A stretch of 64,000 nt of DNA from Haliclystus octoradiatus (GCA_916610825.1 OU744448.1:15251936-15315935); one strand, 5' to 3'. Positions 51,965 to 62,900 are shown, numbered from the stretch's first letter. Notes: generated by a model not told the origin, from the sequence alone. Numbers and translations: made by a program.

Positions 51965-52867
51965 TTGACTGATCTATAAGTCCCGCTTTGTTATACCTCA
52001 ATTTGACGAGCGGTAAGCGGGACTTATTCCCTTCGTACAGCGTTGTGCAGGATTCTGCACAACGGCATTCTGTTTGATCGTATTGTTCTGACAAATTATC
52101 ACGCATTTGATGTACGTGGAAAGACGGGGTTCAACATTACGTAAATTAATGAAAGATGCAACATGCAAGCCAAAATAAAATGAATTAAATCTATATGGAA
52201 ACTTATGGTTATTAAATCAAGTCGATTAACTGATTGCTGTCAAAAATTACAAACTTATTTCAACGTCATCATTCAAAATACAGATGGCGAAATTATCTGT
52301 AAATGTTTTTACCCTTCAGGATTGTTTAAGATTGTATCATTGTGAATGCTTTGGGTTACCATCGAAAATTCAGCAGTTCCACGTCGTGTACAAGAGAAAG
52401 GAAAAGATTTATTCAAAATATAGCAACATTCAAGTGTAGTGTTTATGATTCCCACAATGAATCATATTTCAATCTGCATTTCAATCTCCAACGAGCGCTC
52501 AAAAAGTTTGCAGTAAACAGCAGCGTTCGCTAAATCAATGACTCGCCAGAATTAGTAAGTTAGAATAATAAAATCAGTTTTCCAGTTTAATTAGCTCCAA
52601 TACCCTGAAATATATATACAACAAGTGACTCAAGCCACTATTTCTGTCAAATATTTTAGCATCTTTTAAAATTTCAGGCTTATATATTTTACGATTCGTT
52701 CGCTGTTGACTGTTGACACCCTGGAATACTCAAATAAAACTACGTCATCGACGCGATTTTGTTGGCGGTTTCTTTGTTTTCTAAAACAATAGAATTGCCA
52801 AAGGAGACAAGTCTCACTTACCAACATATCAAAATCGTCAAAGTAAAAGTGAGACTTGGGCAAGTCA
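51965..52867. mobile_element. Non-autonomous TIR element with hairpin ends, copy 2 (903 bp)
   Basis: The left end TTGACTGATCTATAAGTCCC and right end (other strand) TTGACTTGCCCAAGTCTCAC match the copy at 12458-13146. AAGTCCCGC/GCGGGACTT hairpins at the ends and a perfect GTTGTGCAG/CTGCACAAC hairpin inside the left end are kept. Flanks CAGACGGA (51957-51964) and CAGACGGG (52868-52875) indicate an 8-9 bp duplication. It is inserted inside the recombinase gene. Confidence 0.78.
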
Positions 52868-53120
52868 ACAGACGGGACCCAATCATTGTTTATAAGCCGT
52901 ATGCCAAGCAGAGGCCCGTCAAAATGGATGGCAAGGATAATGTCCATTTTATTTGGCAGTGAATAACAATTTAACCAAGGAATCAATTTTAAGCAAAACC
53001 AAAAAGTGGTTTAAATGTAATGCAGTCGGTGTAAATAAATCGAACACTATAATGAAGACTATGGCTAAAAAAGCGGAGTTGAATAATGATCGTCTAACAA
53101 ACCACAGTGGCAGAAAAACG

Positions 53121-53402
53121 TGTTGTGATTATAATAGTTATCTGTGATGAGACCGCTGATTAGTTATTGGCTGTAACGTATATGACTAATGTGCGCTGAT
53201 TGGTGGACTGCTGATCTATCGTTCTTGTGTAATTACCTCGTGCGTCTTTTTGTGTTATGTTTATATTCTAGAGTTACAGAATATGAAGTTGTACGTTTTA
53301 ATCATTATAATAAAGTCTTCTGTTTATCATACTTTGAGTGTTAATAATATTAGTGCAAGTTAGTACTATTATTGGATGTTGTATTGATAACAACTTTTAA
53401 CT
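53121..53402 (+). repeat. Copia 5' LTR
   Basis: Starts TGTTGTGATTATAATAG and ends AACAACTTTTAACT; contains AATAAAG as a possible polyadenylation signal. Confidence 0.92.
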
Positions 53403-53636
53403 GGTTATGGGCCCAGCTTAACGCAGGGGCAAGAACACTCTGGCCCGACGGTTGAAATACCAGCGTGGCCAATGAGTTGGATTTGAGGAGGAGTGTTGGA
53501 AAGTGCAAGTCATCACTAGACACTTGGCAAATCAACTCATGTGGCACGGAAAAACTAACGATGTGCTGTGCAACTAGTTGAGTTCACAGCTGGCGTAACA
53601 AGAGTGACTTGCGATTGTTGTCATAGTAGATCAGAT

Positions 53637-53708
53637 GACCGCGTAGCTCAAAGGTTAGAGAACTGGACCGGATATTCAGAGATCGTGGGTTCGACTCCCA
53701 CGCACGGA
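53637..53708 (+). other. tRNA-like sequence in the Copia leader
   Basis: A GCGTAGCTCAAAGGTTAGAG A-box with a 4-bp D-stem (one mismatch), an anticodon arm CTGGA-CCGGATA-TTCAG and a perfect T-arm GTGGG-TTCGACT-CCCAC lie in the correct order and spacing. The anticodon would read GGA, but position 33 is not T and the acceptor stem pairs poorly. It is therefore a tRNA pseudogene or SINE head captured between the LTR and gag rather than a working tRNA gene. Confidence 0.5.
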
Positions 53709-53789
53709 CATGCTTTTCTGCTTCACAACAATTTCCTAGATCTTAACAGACATTATTTTACTGGATTAAAACTAAGAGAATTACTGCTG

Positions 53790-54498
53790 TACGTTTACGG
53801 ATTGAAAAATTCAATGGTACCAATTATTATGATTGGAAATTCAAAATGCGAATGTTGTTACTGGATAAAAATTATTGGGATATTGTATCTGGCGTGGAAA
53901 CCTTTCAAGTGAAGCGAATGATCAAGTCAAAAGTGTTTTCAATCGCAAAAATGAGCGGGCATTGACCACAATATGTTTGTCTGTTGCAGATAGTCAACTG
54001 ATGCATGTGAGGAATGCTAACACAGCAAAGGAAGCATGAGATAGCCTACAAAACCATTTCGAGAGGAAGACTTTGAGTCAAAAGCTTTATTACAGACGGG
54101 AATTTTTTACTGCAAGAATGGTTGAAGGACAGTCAATGCTAGAACATATCAATCACATGAGAACAATGGATGATCAGTTACGTTCGATTGGAGCTCCTAT
54201 CGAGGAAAGCGATTTTGTAATTACGTTGTTGGGCAGTCTACCACAATCATGTGACACTTTAATAACAACTTTAGAGAACATTGACGAAGATAAGCTTGAC
54301 TTTAATACAAGAAAACAAAATTATTACATGAGGAAGCTAAAAGACATCAAAGTGAAGTATTTGTTGCAACTAATGACGCACTTTATACGAAAGCCAATTG
54401 TGAAAAAGAAGAACATTTTATCAGAGAATGTAGACAAAAAAGAAAAGATGACGACAAGAAAAGGAGTAAATCAAGAAGTAGAAATGCAGCATCAATAG
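53790..54498 (+). pseudogene. Copia gag (UBN2-type)
   Basis: After a short damaged start, the frame 54073-54498 reads SQKLYYRREFFTARM, MLEHINHMRTMDDQLRSIGA and ITLLGSLPQSCDTLITTLE, the conserved core of Copia Gag proteins. It is separated from the downstream frame by a stop at 54498. Confidence 0.85.
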
Positions 54499-54566
54499 CT
54501 GTAAGTTCAAATAATTATACAGATGATAACACAGAGTCCGAATCTGACAGCGAGATAGCATGTGTA

Positions 54567-55319
54567 ATGACAGAAGATAACCCACAATGCTGGTTTATAG
54601 ATTCGGATGCCTCAAGACATATGACTAGTGATAGACAATATATGAAAGATATTGTCACCTACAGCAAACATTCCCCAATTTATCTCGGTGATAACCGTGT
54701 AGTTATGGCAATAGGAGAAGGAACAGTCAAGCTACCAATTTTTGATAATGAAAAAAAACTTGTATTGAAACTTACAAACGTTCTACTCGTTCCTGACTTA
54801 AAACGGAACTTATTATCTGTTCCAATGTTAACAAAGGCTGGTATTGCAGTAAAATTTGTTGGCCAAAATTGTCAAATATTGTATGCAAAAGGATGTATGA
54901 ACATTGGAAAATTACACAACAAATTGTACAAGGTATATACTTACACCAATACAAGTCACAATGCTATGATATCTAGTGAGATGTGTGAAACATCATTAAA
55001 GTTATGGCATCAAAGATTTGGCCATCTGGGTATAAATAACTTAGGAGCATTAAAAGACAATGATCTTGTTGATGGAATGCTATGTAATACAAAGGAAATT
55101 TTTGAGAAGGAATGTTTAGGATGTGCACTAGGCAAACAACATAGAAAGAAATTTGCAAAAGAAAAGAGTAAAAAGTCAAAAGAAAAACTTGGAAGAGTCT
55201 ACAGTGACGTGTGTGGCCCTATGGAAATCCAGTCTCAAGGAGGGTCAAAATATTTTGTTACCTTTATCGACGAATATACCAAATTTTTTAACTGTTTCTT
55301 TCCTAAAGCACAAGGATGA
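54567..55319 (+). pseudogene. Copia protease and integrase N-terminal part
   Basis: CWFIDSDASRHMT is the retropepsin site, but the usual DSGA reads DSDA, which should inactivate it. Further on, LWHQRFGHLG and CLGCALGKQ give the His2-Cys2 integrase zinc site, and YSDVCGP holds the first catalytic aspartate. The frame ends at a frameshift near 55317. Confidence 0.88.
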
Positions 55320-56207
55320 AGCGTTTGGCAAATTCAAGGAGTTTGTAGTCAAGGAGGAGACATCCTCTGACTTGAAAGTAAGAATTATACACTCAGATAA
55401 TGGTGGAGAGTACACATCGTCAGCACTTAAAAACAATATTGCAAGGACAAAGGTGTGAAAAAGGAAGTCTCCATACCTAAAACACCTCAGCATAATGGTA
55501 CAGCTGAACGTTTAAATAGAACACTGCTTGAGACTGCTACATCAATGCTACACCATGCTGGTCTTCCAACTTCATTCTGGGCAGAAGTAATTTTGACGGC
55601 AGCATATTTTATTAACAGATCACCATCAACATCATTGAATGGAAGAACTCCCTACGAGCGGTATACAGAATGTAAAGCTAATGTAAAGAATCTGCGTGTG
55701 TTTGGATGTGACGCTCTCGTTCATATACCAAAAGATGATAGAGCAAAACTGGCACCAAAATCAAAATTGTGTTGTTTTGTCGGCTACTGCCAGGATAACC
55801 ATGGCTTCAAACTCTATGACCCGAAGAAGCAAAAGTTTTCTAGATCACGGGATGAAATCTTCAGAGAAAGTAGTTTCACAATATTCGGAGAACAGAAAGC
55901 ATGTAGCAATTTACCACTGAGAACGTTTTTAGAACATGACGAACTATGGGATGCGACAAGTCACCATGATGTGCAGCAAGACGGTGATGGGAACACAGAA
56001 GAAGACGCAGCAACTTTCAGACATTCAGCCAGGATATCACGACCACCAGCAAGAGATAACAATGAAATTTACGGAGAATGGTGGGACCAGGACAATTTAG
56101 AAGTCAATTTTGCCCTGATATCAAACTTTGGGGAAGAGCCAAATAACAGGAAAGAAGCAAATGGACAGTGCAAATTCAGAGCAATGGTCCAACGCAATGG
56201 AAGATGA
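55320..56207 (+). pseudogene. Copia integrase core and C-terminal part
   Basis: IIHSDNGGEYTSSALK holds the second catalytic aspartate and TPQHNGTAERLNRTLLE the glutamate, completing DDE. AAYFINRSPSTSLNGRTPYE and RVFGCDALVHIP follow as in Copia integrases. Frame shifts occur near 55317 and 55457. Confidence 0.88.
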
Positions 56208-56905
56208 GTTAAAATCTTTACACAAGAACAACACATGGACATTAGTCGAACCACCTGCAGATACAAATATTGTAGGTAGTAAATGGGTGTTAAAAACAAA
56301 AAGAAATGCAAATGGTATAATCGAAAGATACAAAGCACGCCTAGTTGCACAAGGCTATTCACAAGAGTATGGCACAGATTATGACGAAGTGTATGCACCA
56401 GTTGCTCGTTTTACCTCAATTCGATCAGTATTAGCGATAAGCAATGCTTTAGATTTGAATCTTCATCAGATGGATGTACAAACTGCTTATTTGAATGGAA
56501 TCTTGGAAGAAGACATCTACATGCGCCAACCTGATGGATTCCAAGATGAGAAGCACCCTAAAATGGTATGCAAATTAAACTGAAGCCTCTATGGGCACGT
56601 CAGCACGATGCTGGAACAAGACAATTGATATCTACTTAAAAGAGCTAGGATATTCTCAAAATAAAGCAGACCAATGAGTAAATGTGAAAAGAGAAAACAA
56701 CAAGATGATTATTATTTGCCTATATGTAGACGATCTGATATTAGCAACTGATGATGATAATTTACTTAAAAGAGAGAAACGAAATTTATGCAAACGTTTT
56801 GAAATGGATGACAAAGGTCCTATATATCATTGCTTGGGAATGAAAATTGAAAGGAATTGCGGAAAGCAAAACTTGAAGATAAGCCAAAGTCAATATTTGC
56901 AATAG
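56128..56905 (+). pseudogene. Copia reverse transcriptase
   Basis: WVLKTKRNANGIIERYKARL, LVAQGYSQEYG, QMDVQTAYLNG and CLYVDDLILAT (YVDD catalytic box) identify the polymerase. Stops at 56581 and 56905 and a frame change interrupt it. Confidence 0.9.
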
Positions 56906-56923
56906 ATCCTAGAAAGGTTTGGC

Positions 56924-57678
56924 ATGAATGATTGCAAAGCAATATCTACTCCATTGGAGACAGGAGCAAAATTTCGCAGAAAGAATGATGATGATGAAGG
57001 TACTGATATTAAAAATTACCAGGCAGCAATTGGCTGTTTGACATACGCAGCATTGGGTACAAGGCCAGATATCGCAATTGCTGTCAATATGCTGAGCCAA
57101 TTCATGGCTAATCCAGCAAAGTTTCATTGGCAAGCGGTAAAGCGTGTCTTGCAATATGTAAAGGGCACATTAAACTATGGAATTTTATTCAGTGGGAGCA
57201 AAGACGTAGTTGTAACTGGTTACAGTGATTCTGACTGGGCATCAGATGTGGATAGCAGGAAATCATATTCAGCACATATTTTTGAATTGTGTGGAGGTCC
57301 AATAAGTTGGAGATGCAAAAAGCAATCAGTAGTAGCATTATCAAGTATGGAGGCAGAGTATGTTGCTTTAAGCATGGCATCACAGGAATCTCTATGGCTA
57401 AGACCCTTATTAAATGGAATGGGATTTATTCAGAAGACTGCAACAAACATCAAAGAAGACAATCAAGGGGCAATATGTCTTTCAAAAATCCCACAGAACA
57501 TCCACAGACAAAACATGTGGATATTAGACATCATTTCATTCGACAAATGATCGAAAACAAAGAAGTCCATGTTGAATATTGCCCAACAAATGAAATTCTT
57601 GCAGATGCACTGACGAAAGGATTACCAAGAGAAAACATTGAGAAGACGAGAAATTATATGCATATAGTATCCACATGA
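56924..57678 (+). pseudogene. Copia RNase H and C-terminus
   Basis: YSDSDWASDVDSRKSYSAHI, SSMEAEYVALS and, after a shift near 57500, HVDIRHHFIR and DALTKGLPRE follow the Copia RNase H pattern. Ends at a stop at 57678. Confidence 0.9.
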
Positions 57679-57850
57679 ATGTTATACATTGTTATACTAC
57701 AACATATTGGTTATTGTCTTGACATTCAATACTACTTGAATTGCGAAGCCTATGTTATTTGATCTTAAAGGGTCGTTGTTTTCTTGACCTTTCTTGCTAT
57801 TAATTATTAGTTGTTATACATAATGATAAAGGATCACTATTAAGTGGGAG

Positions 57851-58132
57851 TGTTGTGAATATAATAGTTATCTGTGATGAGACCGCTGATTAGTTATTGG
57901 CTGTAACGTATATGACTAATGTGCGCTGATTGGTGGACTGCTGATCTACTGTGGTTGTGTAATTACCTCGTGTGTCTTTTTGTGTTATGTTTATATTCTA
58001 GAGTTACAGAATATTAAGTTGTACGTTTTAATCATTATAATAAAGTCTTCTGTTCATCATACTTTGAGTGTTAATAATATTAGTGCAAGTTAGTACTATT
58101 ATTGGATGTTGTATTGATAACAACTTTTAACA
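57851..58132 (+). repeat. Copia 3' LTR
   Basis: Begins TGTTGTGAATATAATAG and ends AACAACTTTTAACA, same length as the 5' LTR; preceded by the purine tract AAGTGGGAG. Confidence 0.92.
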
Positions 58133-58751
58133 AAACGATGATACAAACGTTAAGTGAGAGCAACATCCCATCCACCCATATTGCCCAGCTATCAGGTCAC
58201 AAAAATTTAAAAAGCATTGATAATTACAGCACGGTTTCAAACCAACAACAGGTGCAAATGTCAAATTTATTGAGTAGACATGTAGCCGGTGCTTCAGCGT
58301 CTTCAACGAAAGAGTCATCTAATATGAACAATAATAATAACACACTTACTCTACCATCCTCGTCCACAGAATCACAGCAATGTATGTCACTGTTTAACGG
58401 AGCAGTTATAAACGGTGGCAACATCTCCATCTACGTTAATACGGTGAATAAATCTCCAAGGCAAGCACTTAAAAGAGTCAGACCTCATGTTTTAATTAGT
58501 GACAGCGATGAGGAATAAATTGAGAGCTTGATGATGTAAAATATTGAGTTGAATCGACTTCGCTGATGTTGTTAATCACCCCTTTATTAGTTATTTATTA
58601 AACTGTTCAAACTACTATTTGCGACACCCATATATAAATATTTGTAAAAGAAGAACAACGTTGAACATCATCGTTGAATTATTCTTTCGTTGTGTTATGC
58701 AAATGCATTTGAATTTTAAATTATAAGTTTTTCTTGAGTTTTGCGGTCTTC

Positions 58752-58776
58752 ATCGTCATCATCATCATCATCATAT
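58752..58776. repeat. ATC/CAT trinucleotide microsatellite
   Basis: About seven CAT repeats following TCTTCATCG. The surrounding 58519-59000 shows nothing else recognisable. Confidence 0.7.
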
Positions 58777-59002
58777 GTATTTTATGAGAATCCTGACAAA
58801 AAATATTCCAACTCATACACTTCGATTATTATAAGTCAATGCAATCTTTCAGAAGTCTGAATCTCGATACTAATAAATAACTCGCTCGCAGAGCCTCGCT
58901 CGTTCATTTGACATGCTCTCCCAACTCGTGCATAAAAACCATACGGGCTCATCAACCATGAAGTAATCTCTATATACCTTACGTGGATATTCTTATCTGT
59001 TT

Positions 59003-60050
59003 TTGATGATTAATGTTACTGTTATCATGCCGACTAAAGCCAAGGTAGAAGAACTTCTTGTCAAAGAGACACAACAAAGGGAAGCTGTACAAGCTCAAAT
59101 GGCCTCAATGGCGAACCATAGTACATCATCAAATCCAACAGAAGCAACTATTACCTCGACTCCATCGTATAATCCTCCATCCGCTAATCAAGATTTAGCT
59201 ACGATAATGGGGACAATTTTAGCTCAAAAGCAAGAGCAACAACAAGCATTTCAGCAGGCATTAACTGCAATCGTAACAAACTTGACAAACAAGCCAAATG
59301 AACAAACTTCAACACCACATGGAGCTACTAAAAGAATGGATCCGCCATTATTAAAAAGTACTGACACTTTAACCTTAACAGACTTCAGAGATTGGAGGAA
59401 AAGATTTTCATTTCAAAACGAGTAGTCTAAGCTGTGGACAGGAAAGGTTCTAGACATTCCAGACGACACTGACGTTAATGCAATTATAGAGACAATGTGG
59501 TTTATTTGCGGAACAAAAGAAACCCCTTGCTAGACAGATGTGAATTTCACAGTCGTAATCAACATAGTGGTGAGTCCATTGATCAGTACTACGTCGTACT
59601 ACGCCTTTTAGACGAATCATGTGGGTTTGCAGCCACATTAAGTTGCAAATCATGCACACATGCATCATGTCTAGTTGATGATTTGTGTGAAGGGATTGTT
59701 TAACCTGTGGTCTGAGAGATCAGGACATTCAACAAAAGGTTTTGGCAGAAACGTTTCAAAGACTAACTTTAGCCCTGACGTTAGCTCTGTGTACAGCATT
59801 TGAGGCAGGAAAAAGCACTCAATCACAGCTGACCCCTCAAACACAGAAAATACATTTTCTTAAGAAGCAGCCCAAGTCAAAAAGAGACACTTTTAAGAAA
59901 GGCAAACAGAAAAAGGCTGATACTCCATCAACACCCAGCAATAATAATAAATGCAATAGTTGTGGAAAATCCCCTCCCACCCAAAGGAGAGTTGCCACGC
60001 CAAAGAATACCAATGTGGATTTTGTACCAAGACAGGACATTATCAAGTAG
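59003..60050 (+). pseudogene. Gypsy gag remnant
   Basis: Starts near MPTKAKVEELLVKETQQRE with a glutamine-rich coiled segment, then TLTDFRDWRKRFSF. The frame is broken at 59425, then ESIDQYYVVLRLLDESCGFA and a last frame with lysine-rich sequence before the first zinc knuckle (about 59950). Confidence 0.65.
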
Positions 60051-60177
60051 TATGCCGGTCAAGATTCCGTCAACAGGAAGGTACAACCAGTACTCAGAAT
60101 CATGTGTATGTCAATGCAGTTAATAATGCAAACACAACACTTAAGATAATAACTACTTCAGAGAAAGGCCCCTCTTA

Positions 60178-60965
60178 AATAGAATGGTTACCTGACAGCG
60201 GTGCTGCTGTTGGTGTGATATCACGCTTAGACCTTACCACATTGCATGAGGATCTTATCCTCAATCTGCAGCCATCAAATCAATCACTGTTTACTGCAGA
60301 CAAGAGCCCCTTAGCAACACTGGGTCTCTGCCAAATGAAGTTACAATTAGGGGATAAGACCTACATCACTGAAATCCACGTCGTAGAACAATTAAACCTA
60401 CCAATTCTAAACAAGGAAAGTTGTATAGCACTGGGATTGCTTCTGCAGAGCAGACAAATGTGGCCCAAGTATCCCTACAGAAGTCACCCAAATGCCTCAC
60501 CCAGAACCCAATAATTCTATGGATAATCTCACTTATGAATTTTCAGAAGTATTTCAGGATGGTCCACCCATAAACATTGAGCTCACATCTGATGCTCTTC
60601 CAATCAAAAGGCTAAAGGCGTATAACATACCTTGTCATTGGCAATATCAAGTTCGCCAACAACTAGACAACATGAACATCAAAGACATCATTGAGAAAGT
60701 AGCACTAGGTAAATCACCAGAATGGGTACATCCCATGGTTGTTGCACCCAAAACGCATTCAAACGAACCAAGAATAACTGTTGACCTATCTAATCCCAAC
60801 AAGTACACCAAAAGTCCAGCCTACCCAAGCATGGCTCCTCCTAAACTGGTGGCTCAAATACCACCAGGCATGACATTCTTTACTACATTAGACGCTCGTC
60901 ATTGGATACTGGCAGGAATATGTAAAGAATATACTGCTGAATCGACTGACACTGCTATTATGTAA
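60178..60965 (+). pseudogene. Gypsy protease and reverse transcriptase (first half)
   Basis: EWLPDSGAAVGVIS holds the DSGA protease site. After a shift, MVVAPKTHSNEPRITVDLSN and FFTTLDARHWILAG are the fingers/palm region of a Ty3-type polymerase with the first catalytic aspartate. Confidence 0.78.
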
Positions 60966-61023
60966 AGAAGCAAGACCATTAACAACATTCCCGTGGGGAT
61001 GTTACAGGTTTCAAAGGAACGTC

Positions 61024-61713
61024 ATGGGATCGATTAGTGCTGGAGAAGAACACAATCGCAGAGGAGATGAAGCCATTGAAGGGATCTCAAACGTCATAAA
61101 AGTTGTAGAAGATGTATTAATCTACAACACCAATATGGCTGACCATACAGCTAGAGTGAAGTCAGTCATCCAGAGATGTAAATACTTTTGCACCACTTTA
61201 AACAAAAAGAAGATGTCCTATGCTCAACCGTCAGCGGATTGGTGTCGGGTTCGTATCAGAAGTGCTGGCTACACAGTAAACCCAGATTTGGTGAAATCAC
61301 TAGTCAACTTCCCGGTTCCGAAAAACCTGTCAGACGTCCGTTCTTTTTATGGATTGGTGCAACAATTTGAAGCATTCTCTGCCGACATAGCACGACTATC
61401 TCAGCCACTATGTGCACTTCTTTCACCGTAATGTACATTCATTTGGGAAGGAAGTCATCAAGAAGCATTCAACAAGCTCATAGAAGCATTGACAAGCCCA
61501 AGAGTTCTAACTCCTTTTGACCAAAATGCAAACCTGAGGTTAGAAACTGATGCCGCTCAATCAGAAGGTTTAGGTTTCGCCTTGTGGAAACAACAACCAA
61601 ATGGTGAACCATTCTTCGTCTTCGTCTCTTCGTGGTTCTTTGTCTCTGATGCAGAATCAAGATACTCAGCTACAGAAACAGAGCTGACAGCTGATAGAAT
61701 AACTATAGTGTAA
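61024..61713 (+). pseudogene. Gypsy reverse transcriptase (second half) and RNase H start
   Basis: KVVEDVLIYNTNMADH stands where Ty3-type enzymes have (F/Y)xDDxLI, so the first aspartate of the YxDD pair is glutamate here. VRSFYGLVQQFEAFSADIAR and TDAAQSEGLGFALWKQ follow as the thumb and RNase H start. Confidence 0.75.
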
Positions 61714-61714
61714 T

Positions 61715-61885
61715 TGTTTGTTACATGATAGTGGTTGCGTATAGTTTATTGCATATGCTCAGTAGCAGTCATGACATGTGCTCTTACCCTTTGTACTTTA
61801 GTGAACGCCATGTTGGCAGCATCTTATACGTGTTAATAATCAATAAATATACATTATTTTGTTACAAACAAAGCTATTTTCATCA
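61715..61885 (+). repeat. LTR of a second Copia element (171 bp)
   Basis: Starts TGTTTGTTACATGATAG, ends TTTTCATCA (TG...CA) and is followed at once by GGTTATGGGCCCAGG, the same initiator-tRNA primer site as in the first Copia element. It is inserted in the Gypsy RNase H region. No second LTR is seen. Confidence 0.75.
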
Positions 61886-61989
61886 GGTTATGGGCCCAGG
61901 ACGTTTTAATGGTATTCTTGGTTTAAATATACACGCCTAAAGGTTTTTGTTTTGTTTCTGGATTTGTTGTTAGGCATATCAATGCTGAG

Positions 61990-62530
61990 CATAGTAGAGC
62001 AACGGTTCCTCTATTAACAGACTGTAATTGGGCATACTGGAACAAGGTTTTTTTATGCTATATTGCTGAAGGATGAACTGTGGGGAGCCGTAGATGGTTC
62101 GGAAGTTTCTCTAGATATTTCTCCAGATGGTGCAAGTGAAGCAGCTATGGAATAACGTCAAAAGGAACTAGTACTGTTCAAAAAGAAGCAAGTAAAGGCT
62201 ATTGGTTTGCTTGTCCCTGCTATTTCAGAGAAACTCAATCATTTGATACCGAATCAAAATGATCCTCACATTGTATGGACAAATTTAATTGAACATTTTG
62301 AGTTGAAATCGGCGTTCAATATATTTAATATTCAGCAGTAATTTGTCAAATTGACACTCACAGAACACACTCACACCTACCTCAACGTGATAATACCAAA
62401 CACCTGCAAAACATGTTTTGATAGATTAGAACTACATGGAATGCCAGATAAGACGCAACAACAACCTCATCTGCTGTTGGACAAATTGGATTGACCATGT
62501 ATCTTTTAGAAAGCAATAACTTATCATTGA
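61990..62530 (+). pseudogene. Second Copia element, gag remnant
   Basis: Broken frames read LLTDCNWAYWNKVF, AVDGSEVSLDISPDG, IGLLVPAISEKLNHLI and DPHIVWTNLIEHFE, the N-terminal half of a Copia Gag. The element stops near 62.6 kb; the rest is missing. Confidence 0.7.
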
Positions 62531-62900
62531 GCCGAATTATATGTGTGCGTTGGAGGAGCAAAAAAAAAAACATTGGACCATGTAATTGTGACATTGTGAT
62601 TAAATGTTACTACATATCATTTAGTAGAAGTTAAACACCAGGCCTTTTGGGGTCCGCAGTACGGCCCACACAGTTTTTCTAGCTTGCTGTTGCATTGCTT
62701 GGAGGCGTGGCGTTAGATACCGCAAGGAATGCATGCACGGGAATTGTCTCGTACGAAAGCTGGCATTGTATGGCCAATCTCTTGTCCATGGCATAGGGTA
62801 AGTCTTGTGACATAGTAGGGCGTAATCATTCTTGCATATGCTAGCCTGCTAGTAAGTAAGACACGAACGAACGATAATCAATTGAAATTATTATTTAGTT

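Larger units (their letters stand above)
53121..58132 (+). mobile_element. Copia (Ty1-type) LTR retrotransposon, 5,012 bp
   Basis: Two 282-bp LTRs enclose gag, protease, integrase, reverse transcriptase and RNase H in the Copia order. The duplication AAACG (53116-53120 and 58133-58137) flanks it. The LTRs differ at about 9 of 282 positions (3%), so the insertion is fairly recent. The primer site GGTTATGGGCCCAG (53403-53416) is complementary to the anticodon region of initiator tRNA-Met, as in Drosophila copia. A purine tract AAGTGGGAG precedes the 3' LTR. Coding frames carry several stops and shifts, so this copy is not autonomous. Confidence 0.93.
51301..58518 (+). pseudogene. Crypton-like tyrosine recombinase gene, broken by two insertions
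   Basis: Plus-strand pieces in order: RFVDVIVDSIDGFIEEQANK (51301-51426); IPQKELNILLSEFIISIRK and an EPCSL..HLKGKLYSASIV stretch (about 51418-51650); NTMHFGLRGCKEHRDMCWGD and EFPEFNERQTKTRSG (about 51770-51960); VYKPYAKQRPVKMDG (about 52885-52930); TIMKTMAKKAEL and LTNHSGRK (about 53047-53117); then IAQLSGHKNLKSIDNYS and an acidic tail to a stop at 58518. The wording matches Crypton/ZMYM-QRICH1-like (DUF3504) recombinases, and the catalytic HxxR (HSGR), His (GHKN) and Tyr (NYS) are recognisable. A hairpin-ended TIR element sits at 51965-52867 and a Copia element at 53121-58132. Extra frameshifts and stops show it was already decaying. Confidence 0.75.
59003..61713 (+). mobile_element. Decayed Gypsy/Ty3 (Metaviridae-type) element, 3' part lost
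   Basis: In order: gag-like frames (59027-60050), two CCHC zinc knuckles (CNSCGK... and CGFCTKTGHYQVVC), an aspartic protease (LPDSGAAVGVIS), reverse transcriptase and the beginning of RNase H. At least eight stops or shifts break the frame. It ends at 61713, where a Copia LTR begins inside the RNase H sequence (RYSATETELTA), so integrase and 3' LTR are gone or displaced. No 5' LTR was identified. Confidence 0.8.
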
